A stretch of DNA of 8,755 bases from Zoogloeaceae bacterium (GTDB taxonomy: Bacteria; Pseudomonadota; Gammaproteobacteria; Burkholderiales; Rhodocyclaceae): assembly GCA_031267345.1 (NCBI GenBank), contig JAIRZG010000251.1, positions 1 through 8,755 on the forward strand. The letters are read 5' to 3'. Below the pieces are notes generated by a model. It worked only from the letters and a program-made list of their open reading frames with translations. It ran no database searches and was not told the DNA's origin. A program made the translations under genes and the position numbers. Shown here piece by piece: positions 1 to 6,269 of the stretch (positions within the stretch are counted from its first letter, which is position 1; each line of letters starts with the position of its first letter).

Positions 1-114
1 TTTTTGCACCTGAAGCGGTGGCGTGGGATTGCCACTCGCTATGCTAAAAACATTACATCTTTCGTTGCTGCCGTTCAAATCCGCTGTATCGCACTATGGG
101 CTAATATCTCGTGA
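1..114 (+). CDS. IS5-like transposase, C-terminal fragment
   Basis: Read from position 1 in frame 1, the sequence gives 37 codons ending in TGA at 112-114. The peptide contains KRWRGIATRYAKN followed by a hydrophobic tail ending ALWANIS. This matches the C-terminus common in IS5-family DDE transposases, where a basic R-G-I-A-T-R-Y motif is followed by a helix rich in A, I and L. The catalytic DDE residues lie outside the window, so activity cannot be judged. The stop lies only 17 nt from the stop of the convergent receptor gene at 132, so the element sits directly against that gene's 3' end. The family call is from pattern recognition. The subgroup is not determined. Confidence 0.75.
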   Translation, partial: FLHLKRWRGIATRYAKNITSFVAAVQIRCIALWANIS

Positions 115-127
115 CGACAATATCTAG
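115..127 (+). mobile_element. Probable outer end of the left IS element
   Basis: Only 17 nt separate the transposase stop from the receptor gene stop, so the element's end must lie here or inside that gene. A CTAG tetranucleotide occurs at 124-127. Several IS5-family elements end at or target such a site. The other end is not in the window, so the terminal inverted repeat and target duplication cannot be confirmed. Confidence 0.3.
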
Positions 128-131
128 CTGT

Positions 132-1115
132 TTAATCCAGTGTCGCGCCCGTGGTTTGCACCACCCTGGCCCAGGTGGCGTGGTCGGTTTTGATGAGTTG
201 CGCAAATTCTTCCGGCGAGTTGTGCAGGATTGACAGCCCTTGCGCAGTGAGTTTTTCGCGCACTTCGCGGGTTTGCGAAATCGTGTTCAGGGCGGCGTTC
301 AGCTTTTGGACGATCTCTTTCGGCGTGGCGGCGGGCGCGATCAGGCCGAACCAGCCTTCGATCACGAAACCGGGCAAACCGGATTCCACGGCGGTGGGGA
401 TGTTGGGGAGCAGCGGCGAGCGTTCGGCGCTGGTAATCGCCAATGCCTTGACCTTGCCCGCCTTGATCTGGGGCGAAAGCACCGTCTGGGTGTCGAAGGC
501 CAGATCCACTTCGCCGCCCAGGAGCGCGGTAATCGCCGGCGCGCTGCCTTTGTAGGGGATGTGCAGCAAATCAACGCCAGTCTGGGTTTTGAAGCGTTCG
601 CCGGTCAGGTGGCAGAGTGTGCCGCTACCGCAGGAAGAATAGGTGATTTTTCCGGGTTGGCTTTTGGCGAGCGCGACGAGTTCCTGTAGCGTATTGACCG
701 ACAACGACGGGCTGGCGGCAATGATGTTGGGCACGGAGGCCAGAAGCGAGATCGGCGCGAAATCCCGGAAGGCATCGTAGGCGACTTTTTTGTTGAGATT
801 GGGCAGCAGGGTCAGTTGTCCGGCGGGCGCGACGGCAAGGGTGTAGCCATCCGGATTGGAACGCGCCACGAATTCGGCGGCAATGGCCGTGCCCGCGCCC
901 GGCTTGTTTTCGATGATGACCGGCTGCTTTAAATTTTCCGCCAGTTTTTCGCCATAGATGCGGGCGATGGTGTCGCAAGCGCCGCCGGGCGGAAAAGGAA
1001 CAATCAGCTTGATCGGCTTGTTCGGCCAGTTGGCGCTTTGGGCGTGGGCGGCAGGCGCGACAAGACCCGTCGCCAGCAGCAGGACGGCAGGAAAGAGACG
1101 GAAAAAGGCGGACAT
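132..1115 (-). CDS. Bug-family (TctC) periplasmic solute receptor, copy 1
   Basis: This 327-residue protein is a tripartite tricarboxylate transporter receptor of the Bug family. These proteins bind carboxylates or other small solutes in the periplasm. Residues 1-25 form a Sec signal peptide with a likely cut after AHA. The mature part has the family signatures: a P-F-P-P-G-G loop at 40-45, ENKPGA at 69-74 and IPYKGSAP at 186-193. Length is normal for the family. The frame stays open 165 codons further upstream, but the start at 1115 is chosen because AGGAG lies at 1122-1126 with a 6-nt spacer and the signal peptide begins there. The upstream extension translates the 1151-1230 repeat and antisense crotonase sequence. 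It is the last gene of a minus-strand block behind the crotonase. No TctA or TctB membrane subunit is present nearby, as is common for orphan Bug receptors. The ligand is unknown. Confidence 0.93.
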   Translation of the reverse strand: MSAFFRLFPAVLLLATGLVAPAAHAQSANWPNKPIKLIVPFPPGGACDTIARIYGEKLAENLKQPVIIENKPGAGTAIAAEFVARSNPDGYTLAVAPAGQLTLLPNLNKKVAYDAFRDFAPISLLASVPNIIAASPSLSVNTLQELVALAKSQPGKITYSSCGSGTLCHLTGERFKTQTGVDLLHIPYKGSAPAITALLGGEVDLAFDTQTVLSPQIKAGKVKALAITSAERSPLLPNIPTAVESGLPGFVIEGWFGLIAPAATPKEIVQKLNAALNTISQTREVREKLTAQGLSILHNSPEEFAQLIKTDHATWARVVQTTGATLD

Positions 1116-1150
1116 GGAGAACTCCTGAAAAAATTTTGGGAAACGTTGAA

Positions 1151-1230
1151 CAACCGTCATTCCCTTTACAAGCTGAAATTCAATATTTCCAACAGCTTGT
1201 GGATTCCCGCTTGCGCGGAAATGATGGTTG
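1151..1230. repeat. Palindromic intergenic element (ATTCCCGC type)
   Basis: Outer arms CAACCGTCATTCCC (1151-1164) and GGAAATGATGGTTG (1217-1230) are inverted repeats matching at 12 of 14 positions. Inside them ACAAGCTG (1168-1175) and CAGCTTGT (1193-1200) pair perfectly. The right part contains GGATTCCCGCTTGCGCGG. This belongs to the widespread class of dispersed hairpin repeats whose chance translation gives W-I-P-A-C-A-type peptides. It fills most of the 145-bp gap between the crotonase and receptor copy 1. It may act as an mRNA stabiliser or partial terminator between the two genes. The family assignment is from memory of the motif, and the function is inference. Confidence 0.7.
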
Positions 1231-1260
1231 CTTGTTGATGGCTTGCGGATTCGCGCTTGC

Positions 1261-2001
1261 TCAACCTCCGGTAAACACCGGGGCGCGTTTGGCGTGGAAG
1301 GCGTTGATGCCTTCGGCGAAATCCGCAGAAGCGTTGATGTCGTCCAGAATGCGGGCGCGGGCGATGCCGGCGGCTTCGGTCGGGCCTTTGGGAATGACCT
1401 CGCCGACGAAATTCTTGAGCAGGGCCAGCACCCTCGGCGCGTTGGCGGCAATCTTGCGCGCCAGTTCGCGCGCGACTTCAAGTTGCTGTCCGACGGGAAC
1501 CACACGATTGACCAGGCCGATTTCATAGGCGCGTTGCGCGTCGATGGCGTCGCCGGTAAGCAGCAATTCCATGGCGACCTTGTGCGGAATGCGCGCGGCA
1601 AGGGAAGCAACCAGACCGCCCGCGAAACCCACCCTGGCTTCCGGGTAGGAGATGCGCGTGTTGTCGGCGGCGACCGCCAGATCCGCCATTTGCAAAAACA
1701 CCACCCCGCCGCCCACCACCAGACCGGCTACGGCGGCAATGACGGGTTTATGCACGGAAACGCCAATGCCGGGAATCGCCCGGAACAGGTCATGCGGAAT
1801 ATCCTTGAGATTCGCGCCCGCCGTAAACGCCTTGTCGCCCGCGCCAGTCAGAATCGCCACCCGATCATCGCCGGCGTTGAAGCGTAGCCAGGCCGCGTGA
1901 AGCTGGTCGATGACTTCATGCGTGAAGGTGTTGTATTTTTCGGGACGATTGAGCGTGATCTCGGCGATGCCGTCACGCGATTCATAAATGATTTCAGACA
2001 T
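1261..2001 (-). CDS. Crotonase-superfamily protein (enoyl-CoA hydratase/isomerase-like)
   Basis: This 246-residue cytoplasmic protein has the crotonase fold signatures. AGANLKDI at 61-68 forms the first oxyanion-hole segment, and KPVIAAVAGLVVGGG at 85-99 forms the second. SYPEARVGF at 118-126 follows. By spacing to rat mitochondrial enoyl-CoA hydratase, E121 matches catalytic Glu164. The position of Glu144 is V101, so one of the two hydratase acids is missing. It may therefore be an isomerase, hydrolase, lyase or another crotonase activity rather than a classic hydratase. Length is slightly below the usual 255-260. The start at 2001 has AAAGGA at 2008-2013 with a 6-nt spacer. The upstream receptor gene stops 15 nt before it, so the two are likely cotranscribed. 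This suggests that the imported solute, or its CoA ester, is the substrate. Confidence 0.9.
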   Translation of the reverse strand: MSEIIYESRDGIAEITLNRPEKYNTFTHEVIDQLHAAWLRFNAGDDRVAILTGAGDKAFTAGANLKDIPHDLFRAIPGIGVSVHKPVIAAVAGLVVGGGVVFLQMADLAVAADNTRISYPEARVGFAGGLVASLAARIPHKVAMELLLTGDAIDAQRAYEIGLVNRVVPVGQQLEVARELARKIAANAPRVLALLKNFVGEVIPKGPTEAAGIARARILDDINASADFAEGINAFHAKRAPVFTGG

Positions 2002-2016
2002 GAATTTTCCTTTGGT

Positions 2017-3033
2017 TTATTTGTTTCCGGCTTCCAGTTGCGCCTTGAAGCGATACCGCGCCGCCAGATCGTTCTTCAGGCGATTGGCGGCTTCCGCGCC
2101 GGACTGGAAAATGGCGCGGTGTCCGTTGCCGTCGGCGATGGTCTTGAAACTCTGACGCTTGACCGCTTCGCCCACGACGCGGCTCAGCTTGGCAACGATG
2201 TCTGGAGGCGTGTTGGCGGGGGCGAACAGGCCATCCCAGAGCGTGAAATCCGGTTCCGTAAAGCCCAGTTCACGACTGGATGGCACATCGGGCAATTCCG
2301 GCAGACGTTCCTTGCCAATCGCCAGCAGCGGCACAAGCCGACCTTCCCTGTACGCGCCCAGGGCGACGCCCAGATTCCCCGTGCCAATCTGGGTATGTCC
2401 GGCGATCAGGTCGGCGACTTGCGGCGCGCTACCCTTGTAAGGAACTTTGATCAGATCGAGCTTGTAATGTCGCGCCAGTTGTTCGACGGAAAGTTCGGAA
2501 ACCGCGCCATTGCCGGTAATGCCAAAAGCCAGTTGCGGCTTGCTGGCATCGCGCGCCCGCGCCAGCAATTCGTCAAAATTCCTGACGCCGAGGGAAGGAT
2601 GCGCCCAGAGCACATAGACGGTTTCCACCGTCAGCCCCACGGGCGTGACATCCTTGACCGGATCAAAATTCACCGGCTCCGGCGAGGAGACGACATTGCC
2701 GACCAGAGCCGTCGTATTGGCGAACAAAAAAGTATAGCCATCCGCCTTGCCGCGCACCACATGCCGGATGCCGATGGAGCCGGTCGCGCCCGGCTTGTTT
2801 TCCACGATAACCGGCTGCCCCAGTTGCACGGAAACTTCATGCGCCAACGCGCGGGCATAAACATCCGTCTCCCCGCCCGCAGGCCAGGGGACGACAAAGG
2901 TAATCTGCCGCGTCGGCCACGCCGCTTCTTCCGCCTGCGCCAGCGAGACGCCACCCGACAACGAAACGGCGGCAACGCCGATCAACAGGGAAACCACACG
3001 CCGGATAAATCCGCGCCCTTGCTGCTTTTTCAT
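2017..3033 (-). CDS. Bug-family (TctC) periplasmic solute receptor, copy 2
   Basis: This 338-residue Bug receptor is the first gene of the minus-strand block. It begins MKKQQGRGFIRR, followed by a hydrophobic stretch and AQA at 32-34, giving a Sec signal peptide. Family motifs are PWPAGGETD at 49-57, ENKPGA at 78-83 and VPYKGSAP at 197-204. The start at 3033 is favoured by a near-perfect Shine-Dalgarno, AAGGAGG at 3041-3047, with a 7-nt spacer. The frame is open 92 codons further upstream, but that extension has no receptor character and would bury the signal peptide. It is clearly diverged from copy 1, especially in the ligand loop (E and T in place of A and C), so the two probably bind different ligands. 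It is followed after 15 nt by the crotonase. Confidence 0.93.
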   Translation of the reverse strand: MKKQQGRGFIRRVVSLLIGVAAVSLSGGVSLAQAEEAAWPTRQITFVVPWPAGGETDVYARALAHEVSVQLGQPVIVENKPGATGSIGIRHVVRGKADGYTFLFANTTALVGNVVSSPEPVNFDPVKDVTPVGLTVETVYVLWAHPSLGVRNFDELLARARDASKPQLAFGITGNGAVSELSVEQLARHYKLDLIKVPYKGSAPQVADLIAGHTQIGTGNLGVALGAYREGRLVPLLAIGKERLPELPDVPSSRELGFTEPDFTLWDGLFAPANTPPDIVAKLSRVVGEAVKRQSFKTIADGNGHRAIFQSGAEAANRLKNDLAARYRFKAQLEAGNK

Positions 3034-3128
3034 GAACTTCCCTCCTTGGGAACTGGATGTGAGGCGGCAAAGCGTAGAGGGAGCGAGGGCGAAAACAAAC
3101 GAAGAAAAACAGATAAGCGAATAAAAGC

Positions 3129-3144
3129 CAAAGCATATGCTTTG
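3129..3144. promoter_or_regulatory. 16-bp perfect palindrome, candidate operator
   Basis: CAAAGCATATGCTTTG is its own reverse complement. It lies 95 nt upstream of the receptor start at 3033 within the divergent gap. The position and symmetry fit a dimeric repressor or activator site for the receptor-crotonase block. No regulator gene is present in the window. The minus-strand -10 and -35 boxes around it are not clear. Confidence 0.4.
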
Positions 3145-3303
3145 CAGAAAATGACGGCGTGGGACGTGATACGCTTTACGGCAGCAATGGCCATGACAGT
3201 TTGATGGGGGAGAAGACGCGGACATCTTTCGCTTCCGTAATGCGGATCTCCTGAGGCCGAACCGCACGAGCGCAACGGTAGCCTGTCCGCATGTATAACA
3301 ATC

Positions 3304-3331
3304 TTGCATAAGACTGAAAACGGCGTATGCT
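3304..3331 (+). promoter_or_regulatory. Possible sigma-70 promoter for the small secreted protein
   Basis: TTGCAT at 3304-3309 and TATGCT at 3326-3331 are separated by 16 nt and lie 51 nt upstream of the start at 3382. Both boxes are imperfect, so this is a weak call. Confidence 0.35.
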
Positions 3332-3381
3332 GCCAGACCTTCGAGGGAAGAAACAGTAAAAAAGGTTCATGGGAGATACAA

Positions 3382-3666
3382 ATGTTTCGTTTTCTTCTTT
3401 TCGTGGCCAGCGTGATGACGGCGAGCGCAAGCGTTGCCGGGGACGCTGTATCGTGCAACGTCGCGGCGCCGGTCAAGATCGAGATACCATGGCTCGGCGC
3501 CGTGGTGTACTCTGTCGCCAAGATACCCGACAATCTCCACCGTTTTCGCGCTTTCGTAACGACCGTTACGGAGCACATCGCGGCCCGGCTGGACAGGTGC
3601 AATCGTTCCGCCACGTCCCTCCGGCAGTTGCTGGATTTCCAGTCCCTGGATAGACCTTACCCTTGA
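3382..3666 (+). CDS. Small secreted protein, possibly the 5' part of a broken gene
   Basis: This 94-residue frame begins MFRFLLFVASVMTASASVAG, a good Sec signal peptide with a likely cut after a V-A-G or A-S-V-A segment. GGGAG at 3371-3375 stands 6 nt before the ATG, which fixes the start. The mature part has one conserved-looking pair of Cys residues (in VSCN and DRCN) and an amphipathic helical stretch with FVTTVTEHIAARLDR. I do not recognise a family. The frame ends at TGA (3664-3666), but the +1 frame continues with coding-like sequence (IDLTLERRPVPVIRAA and on). The present protein may therefore be the N-terminal third of a longer ancestral periplasmic protein cut by a one-base insertion near 3649. 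It could also be a genuine short protein. Confidence 0.5.
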   Translation: MFRFLLFVASVMTASASVAGDAVSCNVAAPVKIEIPWLGAVVYSVAKIPDNLHRFRAFVTTVTEHIAARLDRCNRSATSLRQLLDFQSLDRPYP

Positions 3667-4159
3667 ACGAAGACCGGTTCCGGTGATTCGCGCTGCCGTG
3701 AACTGGAACGAGCGCCAGTTGATTGCTGATCAGGCGATGCTGACCGGGGTGCGCAATGTGCCGACAGGCGCGGCGAGGCCGCTGAGGCGAAGCGAACTCA
3801 GTCGCTTACGGGAGGAATATAGGCGTCTGCTGGGAGTTCGTCACGAAGTCGGCGGCAAAACAGATTGAAAAGCTCGTACCGCCGGATATTCTGTGGCTGT
3901 TCCGTCGTACTGTGTCCCCGCCTGAGTGGATTGAAGAGCCTCCCGCCAGGCGCTTGGCAGGCCGTATATACGCGATATGGACCGCGCAAACAAGGGCACG
4001 GAGGGCTATACAAGGCTCGTCCTCGCGCTGATTGACCGCTGCTTTGCCTCTGATGAGGCGACAGGGGCGCACCTTCATTACAACAACATTCTCGACGCCG
4101 CTGACCTGATCCCGCTTGAGCAATACAAGATCGACATGCCGGTTCGTCGGGATCGTTGA
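3650..4159 (+). pseudogene. Frameshifted gene of unknown function (rebuilt C-terminal two-thirds)
   Basis: No single frame spans this stretch, but coding-like segments join at homopolymers. Frame 2 runs through VIRAAVNWNERQLIADQ and SELSRLREEYRRLL (about 3683-3830). Frame 3 then continues as EFVTKSAAKQIEKLVPPD and PPEWIEEPPARRLAGR to IYAIWT (about 3982). Frame 2 resumes as RANKGTEGYTRLVLALIDR to a TGA at 4157-4159. The first join needs removal of one G from a GGG run near 3832. The second needs one C restored to a CC run near 3982. A further G insertion near 3649 would join the upstream signal-peptide frame. The rebuilt product would be about 258 residues with an N-terminal signal peptide, so probably periplasmic. 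I do not recognise the family. Sequencing errors at homopolymers are an alternative to real decay. Confidence 0.5.
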
Positions 4160-4186
4160 TTTGAAATGGTCACAAGGAGAATGCTC

Positions 4187-4231
4187 ATGGCTTCGACTTT
4201 CGATGGTGTTCAAAACAAGATAGTTGTTTAA
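4187..4231 (+). pseudogene. Truncated gene start, 14 codons
   Basis: AAGGAG at 4174-4179 stands 7 nt before an ATG that opens MASTFDGVQNKIVV and then a TAA at 4229-4231. The spacing after the broken gene (27 nt from its stop) looks like the next gene of an operon. The reading then stops, and the following sequence has a different character. I read it as the 5' stub of a gene cut off by a rearrangement. A genuine 14-residue peptide cannot be excluded. Confidence 0.35.
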
Positions 4232-4272
4232 TCCCACCGCACTGAAGGACGGGGTTTCAACCGGAGTTGGTT

Positions 4273-4344
4273 TTACGATGAAACGAATTCCACCCCGCGC
4301 TTACCCATCTTGCGTAACGCCTGCAACAGGTATGTCTTCTTCAT
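4273..4344 (-). CDS. Possible 23-residue basic peptide
   Basis: An ATG at 4344 opens MKKTYLLQALRKMGKRGVEF and three more residues before TAA (4273-4275). AAGGA at 4351-4355 lies 6 nt upstream, which is good spacing. The peptide carries six Lys/Arg against one Glu and could form an amphipathic helix. It may be a small peptide gene, the stub of a lost gene, or chance. No homolog is recognised. Confidence 0.2.
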   Translation of the reverse strand: MKKTYLLQALRKMGKRGVEFVSS

Positions 4345-4413
4345 AAATCATCCTTTCAGGCGACCATGACAACCGGACAGATTCAAAACACGTAGCAGGT
4401 GTAGGTATGGTTT

Positions 4414-4442
4414 TTGACTGTTTGTACACAAACGCCTAATAT
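4414..4442 (+). promoter_or_regulatory. Sigma-70 promoter with an inverted repeat in its spacer
   Basis: TTGACT (4414-4419) and TAATAT (4437-4442) are separated by exactly 17 nt. The -10 box ends 25 nt before the lipoprotein ATG. The spacer and its edge contain GTTTGT-AC-ACAAAC (4420-4433), an inverted repeat with 6-bp arms. A regulator binding there would block RNA polymerase. This is the best promoter in the window. Confidence 0.6.
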
Positions 4443-4467
4443 ATGCCCCATAACTCCGGAGAAAAAC

Positions 4468-5091
4468 ATGAGCGTTTTTAGAGCTTGCAGGGTCGAAATG
4501 TTTGCTGCTACTGTGACTGCATCCAGATTCGCTGCAATAATTGCCTGTGCAGCGGTATTTTCCGGCTGCGCTGTAAAAGTCGCCATAGATACAAATAAAA
4601 CATCTGTCGGCACGGCAGTGACGGTAAAAGCGCTTCTCACGCATGGTGACTGGCTTGTAGCAAGAGGCATTCACAAAACAGACAATCTCGTGGCAAGCCT
4701 TACAAATATGCCACTCTCCCATGCCGCCATTTACGATGCGGACACAAACGAAGTCATAGAGGCAGATGGAACCGGGGTTCACACCATCAGTCTGGAAGAT
4801 TTTCTGGCAAAATCACACCGGGTGATGGTCATAACGCCGATATGGGCAAATGAAACAACGAGACCCGTTGCCGTGGAAAGGGCCAGAGATTGGCTCGGTC
4901 TGGGCTACAACTATACTGGTCTGATCGGTCTGAATACGCCGGACAGATTTTATTGCACACAACTTGCAGTAGACGCCTACAAAGAAGCCATCAATGCAAA
5001 TCCACCGCAAAATCCGTTACCTCCGGTTATATTGCCCGGACAAATGTACTATTGGGGTCGGGTAATTTATGATTCGGGCGCAGTTGATTAA
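4468..5091 (+). CDS. Lipoprotein with a permuted NlpC/P60 (YiiX/YaeF-like) cysteine hydrolase domain
   Basis: This 207-residue protein has an N-terminal hydrophobic segment ending in FSGC, with C34 as the likely lipidated cysteine, so it should be anchored to a periplasmic membrane face. The rest resembles the circularly permuted papain-like amidases of the YiiX/YaeF type: GDWLV at 60-64, SHAAIY with H85 at 84-89, a following acidic position E98, and FYCTQLAVDAY with C163 at 161-171. In this order histidine precedes cysteine, the hallmark of the permuted fold. Substrate is unknown. Known family members act on peptide, amide or lipid acyl bonds. GGAG at 4458-4461 with a 6-nt spacer fixes the start. 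An internal Met at residue 11 is an alternative giving a more usual short signal peptide, but it lacks a ribosome site. It stands alone, convergent with the gene ending at 5273. Confidence 0.8.
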   Translation: MSVFRACRVEMFAATVTASRFAAIIACAAVFSGCAVKVAIDTNKTSVGTAVTVKALLTHGDWLVARGIHKTDNLVASLTNMPLSHAAIYDADTNEVIEADGTGVHTISLEDFLAKSHRVMVITPIWANETTRPVAVERARDWLGLGYNYTGLIGLNTPDRFYCTQLAVDAYKEAINANPPQNPLPPVILPGQMYYWGRVIYDSGAVD

Positions 5092-5272
5092 AAAACCGGC
5101 AAGCGCAGGACAGGTCATGTTGCATCGATCCGCCGATTGTAAACACACAGCGGCAAGGCCGCCGCAAATCAAACATCAGCGGCGCTAGAGCGTCGGAGAA
5201 TGATCGGCAAAATGATGAAACGAATCCCGCCCTGCCCCTGCTGATCCCCGATACCTGCCCTCTGACCCCTGA

Positions 5273-6265
5273 TCAGTACAGCAGCAAGTCCGTAAAATCC
5301 TTGAAACGCACGGAATCCCGGCCTTCCTGGGTGATGTCATGGAAGATGGCTTCGAGGATGCGCTGCGGGTATTTTCGTTTGAATTCGGCGTAGATTTCCG
5401 GATCGCTTTCGCCGGTATCGCCCACGAGGATGAATTTTCGTTGTGGGTAGGCGGCAAACAGGCGTTCGATGGCGGCGCGTTTGTGCGCCCTCAACTTGTT
5501 TTTCGTGGTAATGAAATCGTGTATGTCCGTAGTGTCGCGCAGGTGAAAACTGCCGCATGGGAAATTTTCTCGCGTGAAAAATTCCTGCAATACCGGATAA
5601 AGCTGTACGGGGCTTGCCGAGACATAATGAAAGGCATCCGCCTTTTCCCGCAGACGCTCAAAAACAGGCGCAATGCCCGCAACCGCCTGATATTCATTCA
5701 AAAAGGCATTGATCAGCAGCGCCTTTCTGTCCAGGACGTTTGAATCCTTGACGGTATCGTCAATATCCAGAATCACGGAAACGCCTTCCGGCGCGGCATA
5801 AAAGGCGACGCCGTTTTCCACGTTTTCCGGAAATTCCGGCTGATCTACCGTAAAGCGGATTTCCCTTTGCGGCGCGTCCGGTTTTTTCAGGCGGACGCGC
5901 TCTGCGCTTTTGCCGTCCCTGGTTTTTGGCATGGCGTGAACACTGCCATCGGCAAAGCGCACGGCAAAGGTTTTGTTGCCTTCAAAATCAACGCGAAACA
6001 GCGCGCTTCTCGCGTCGAGCGTCTGTTTTTGTCGCGCCGTGACTTCTTCCATGCCAATGCCCGTCAAAACAGACAGGGTGAGCGTTACCAAAGGACGGCT
6101 TTCCTTTTCATAGACAAAAGCCTTGACCTCAACCCCGATTTCATCGTTGCCCATGTCATAGGCAATGCCGGGGATGAACCGCACGTATTCATCCGCCTTC
6201 AATTCGGCAGACTGCGCTGGAAGCGCGACGACGACAAGCGCCAGCAGCAAAAGAAGTCGGTGCAT
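5273..6265 (-). CDS. Secreted App1/DUF2183 phosphatidate-phosphatase-like HAD protein
   Basis: This 330-residue protein starts with a signal peptide (MHRLLLLLALVVVALPAQSA, cut after residue 20), placing it in the periplasm or outside. The C-terminal half carries the App1/DUF2183 HAD signatures in order: ILDIDDTVKDSNV at 165-177 (the D-x-D-x-T nucleophile motif), YVSASPVQLYPVL at 214-226, and ILVGDTGESDPEIY at 279-292. All key acidic residues are present, so it should be active. Yeast App1 is a phosphatidate phosphatase; the bacterial substrate is unproven. The N-terminal 160 residues are a beta-rich region typical of the family. It begins 4 nt after the gltX stop and lacks a good Shine-Dalgarno. 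Translation therefore probably depends on ribosomes finishing gltX. Confidence 0.88.
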   Translation of the reverse strand: MHRLLLLLALVVVALPAQSAELKADEYVRFIPGIAYDMGNDEIGVEVKAFVYEKESRPLVTLTLSVLTGIGMEEVTARQKQTLDARSALFRVDFEGNKTFAVRFADGSVHAMPKTRDGKSAERVRLKKPDAPQREIRFTVDQPEFPENVENGVAFYAAPEGVSVILDIDDTVKDSNVLDRKALLINAFLNEYQAVAGIAPVFERLREKADAFHYVSASPVQLYPVLQEFFTRENFPCGSFHLRDTTDIHDFITTKNKLRAHKRAAIERLFAAYPQRKFILVGDTGESDPEIYAEFKRKYPQRILEAIFHDITQEGRDSVRFKDFTDLLLY

Positions 6266-6269
6266 GGCG

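Larger units (their letters stand above)
3034..3381. other. Divergent intergenic region, 348 bp
   Basis: This gap separates the minus-strand receptor block from the plus-strand decayed region, so it should hold promoters for both directions. Visible content is the receptor ribosome binding site (3041-3047), a 16-bp palindrome (3129-3144) and a possible plus-strand promoter (3304-3331). I see no convincing gene in it. The long minus-strand open frame crossing it is explained as an upstream extension of the receptor frame. Confidence 0.6.
4160..4467. other. Intergenic stretch with gene remnants, 308 bp
   Basis: Between the decayed gene and the lipoprotein lie a 14-codon truncated gene start (4187-4231), a 23-codon minus-strand frame (4273-4344) and a strong plus-strand promoter (4414-4442). 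At 4228-4275 the sequence CACTGAAGGACGGGGTTTCA and its minus-strand translation KPTPVETPSFSAVG recall the ends of IS200/IS605-type TnpB loci. That is a weak resemblance only. Confidence 0.4.

Noticed and set aside
46..59. A 14-nt identical string (AAAAACATTACATC) in both IS fragments, at 46-59 and 8697-8710, suggesting flanking direct repeats
   Set aside because: It lies in sense transposase codons on the left and in antisense codons on the right, in non-corresponding positions. A chance match of this size in the window is quite possible.
1897..3204. Long plus-strand open frame of 435 codons opposite receptor copy 2
   Set aside because: It is antisense to a clear Bug gene, has odd composition and lacks any domain. 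It is a shadow of GC-rich coding DNA.
3034..3309. N-terminal extension of receptor copy 2, with an RRHFLQS stretch resembling a twin-arginine signal
   Set aside because: The start at 3033 has a near-perfect ribosome site and a normal signal peptide. The extension has no family similarity.
3806..4237. Minus-strand 143-codon frame across the decayed region
   Set aside because: There is no ribosome site or recognisable motif, and the plus strand carries the coding-like signal.
5150..5162. GCGGC-AAG-GCCGC hairpin between the convergent lipoprotein and App1 genes as a terminator
   Set aside because: The stem is only 5 bp and no T run follows on either strand.
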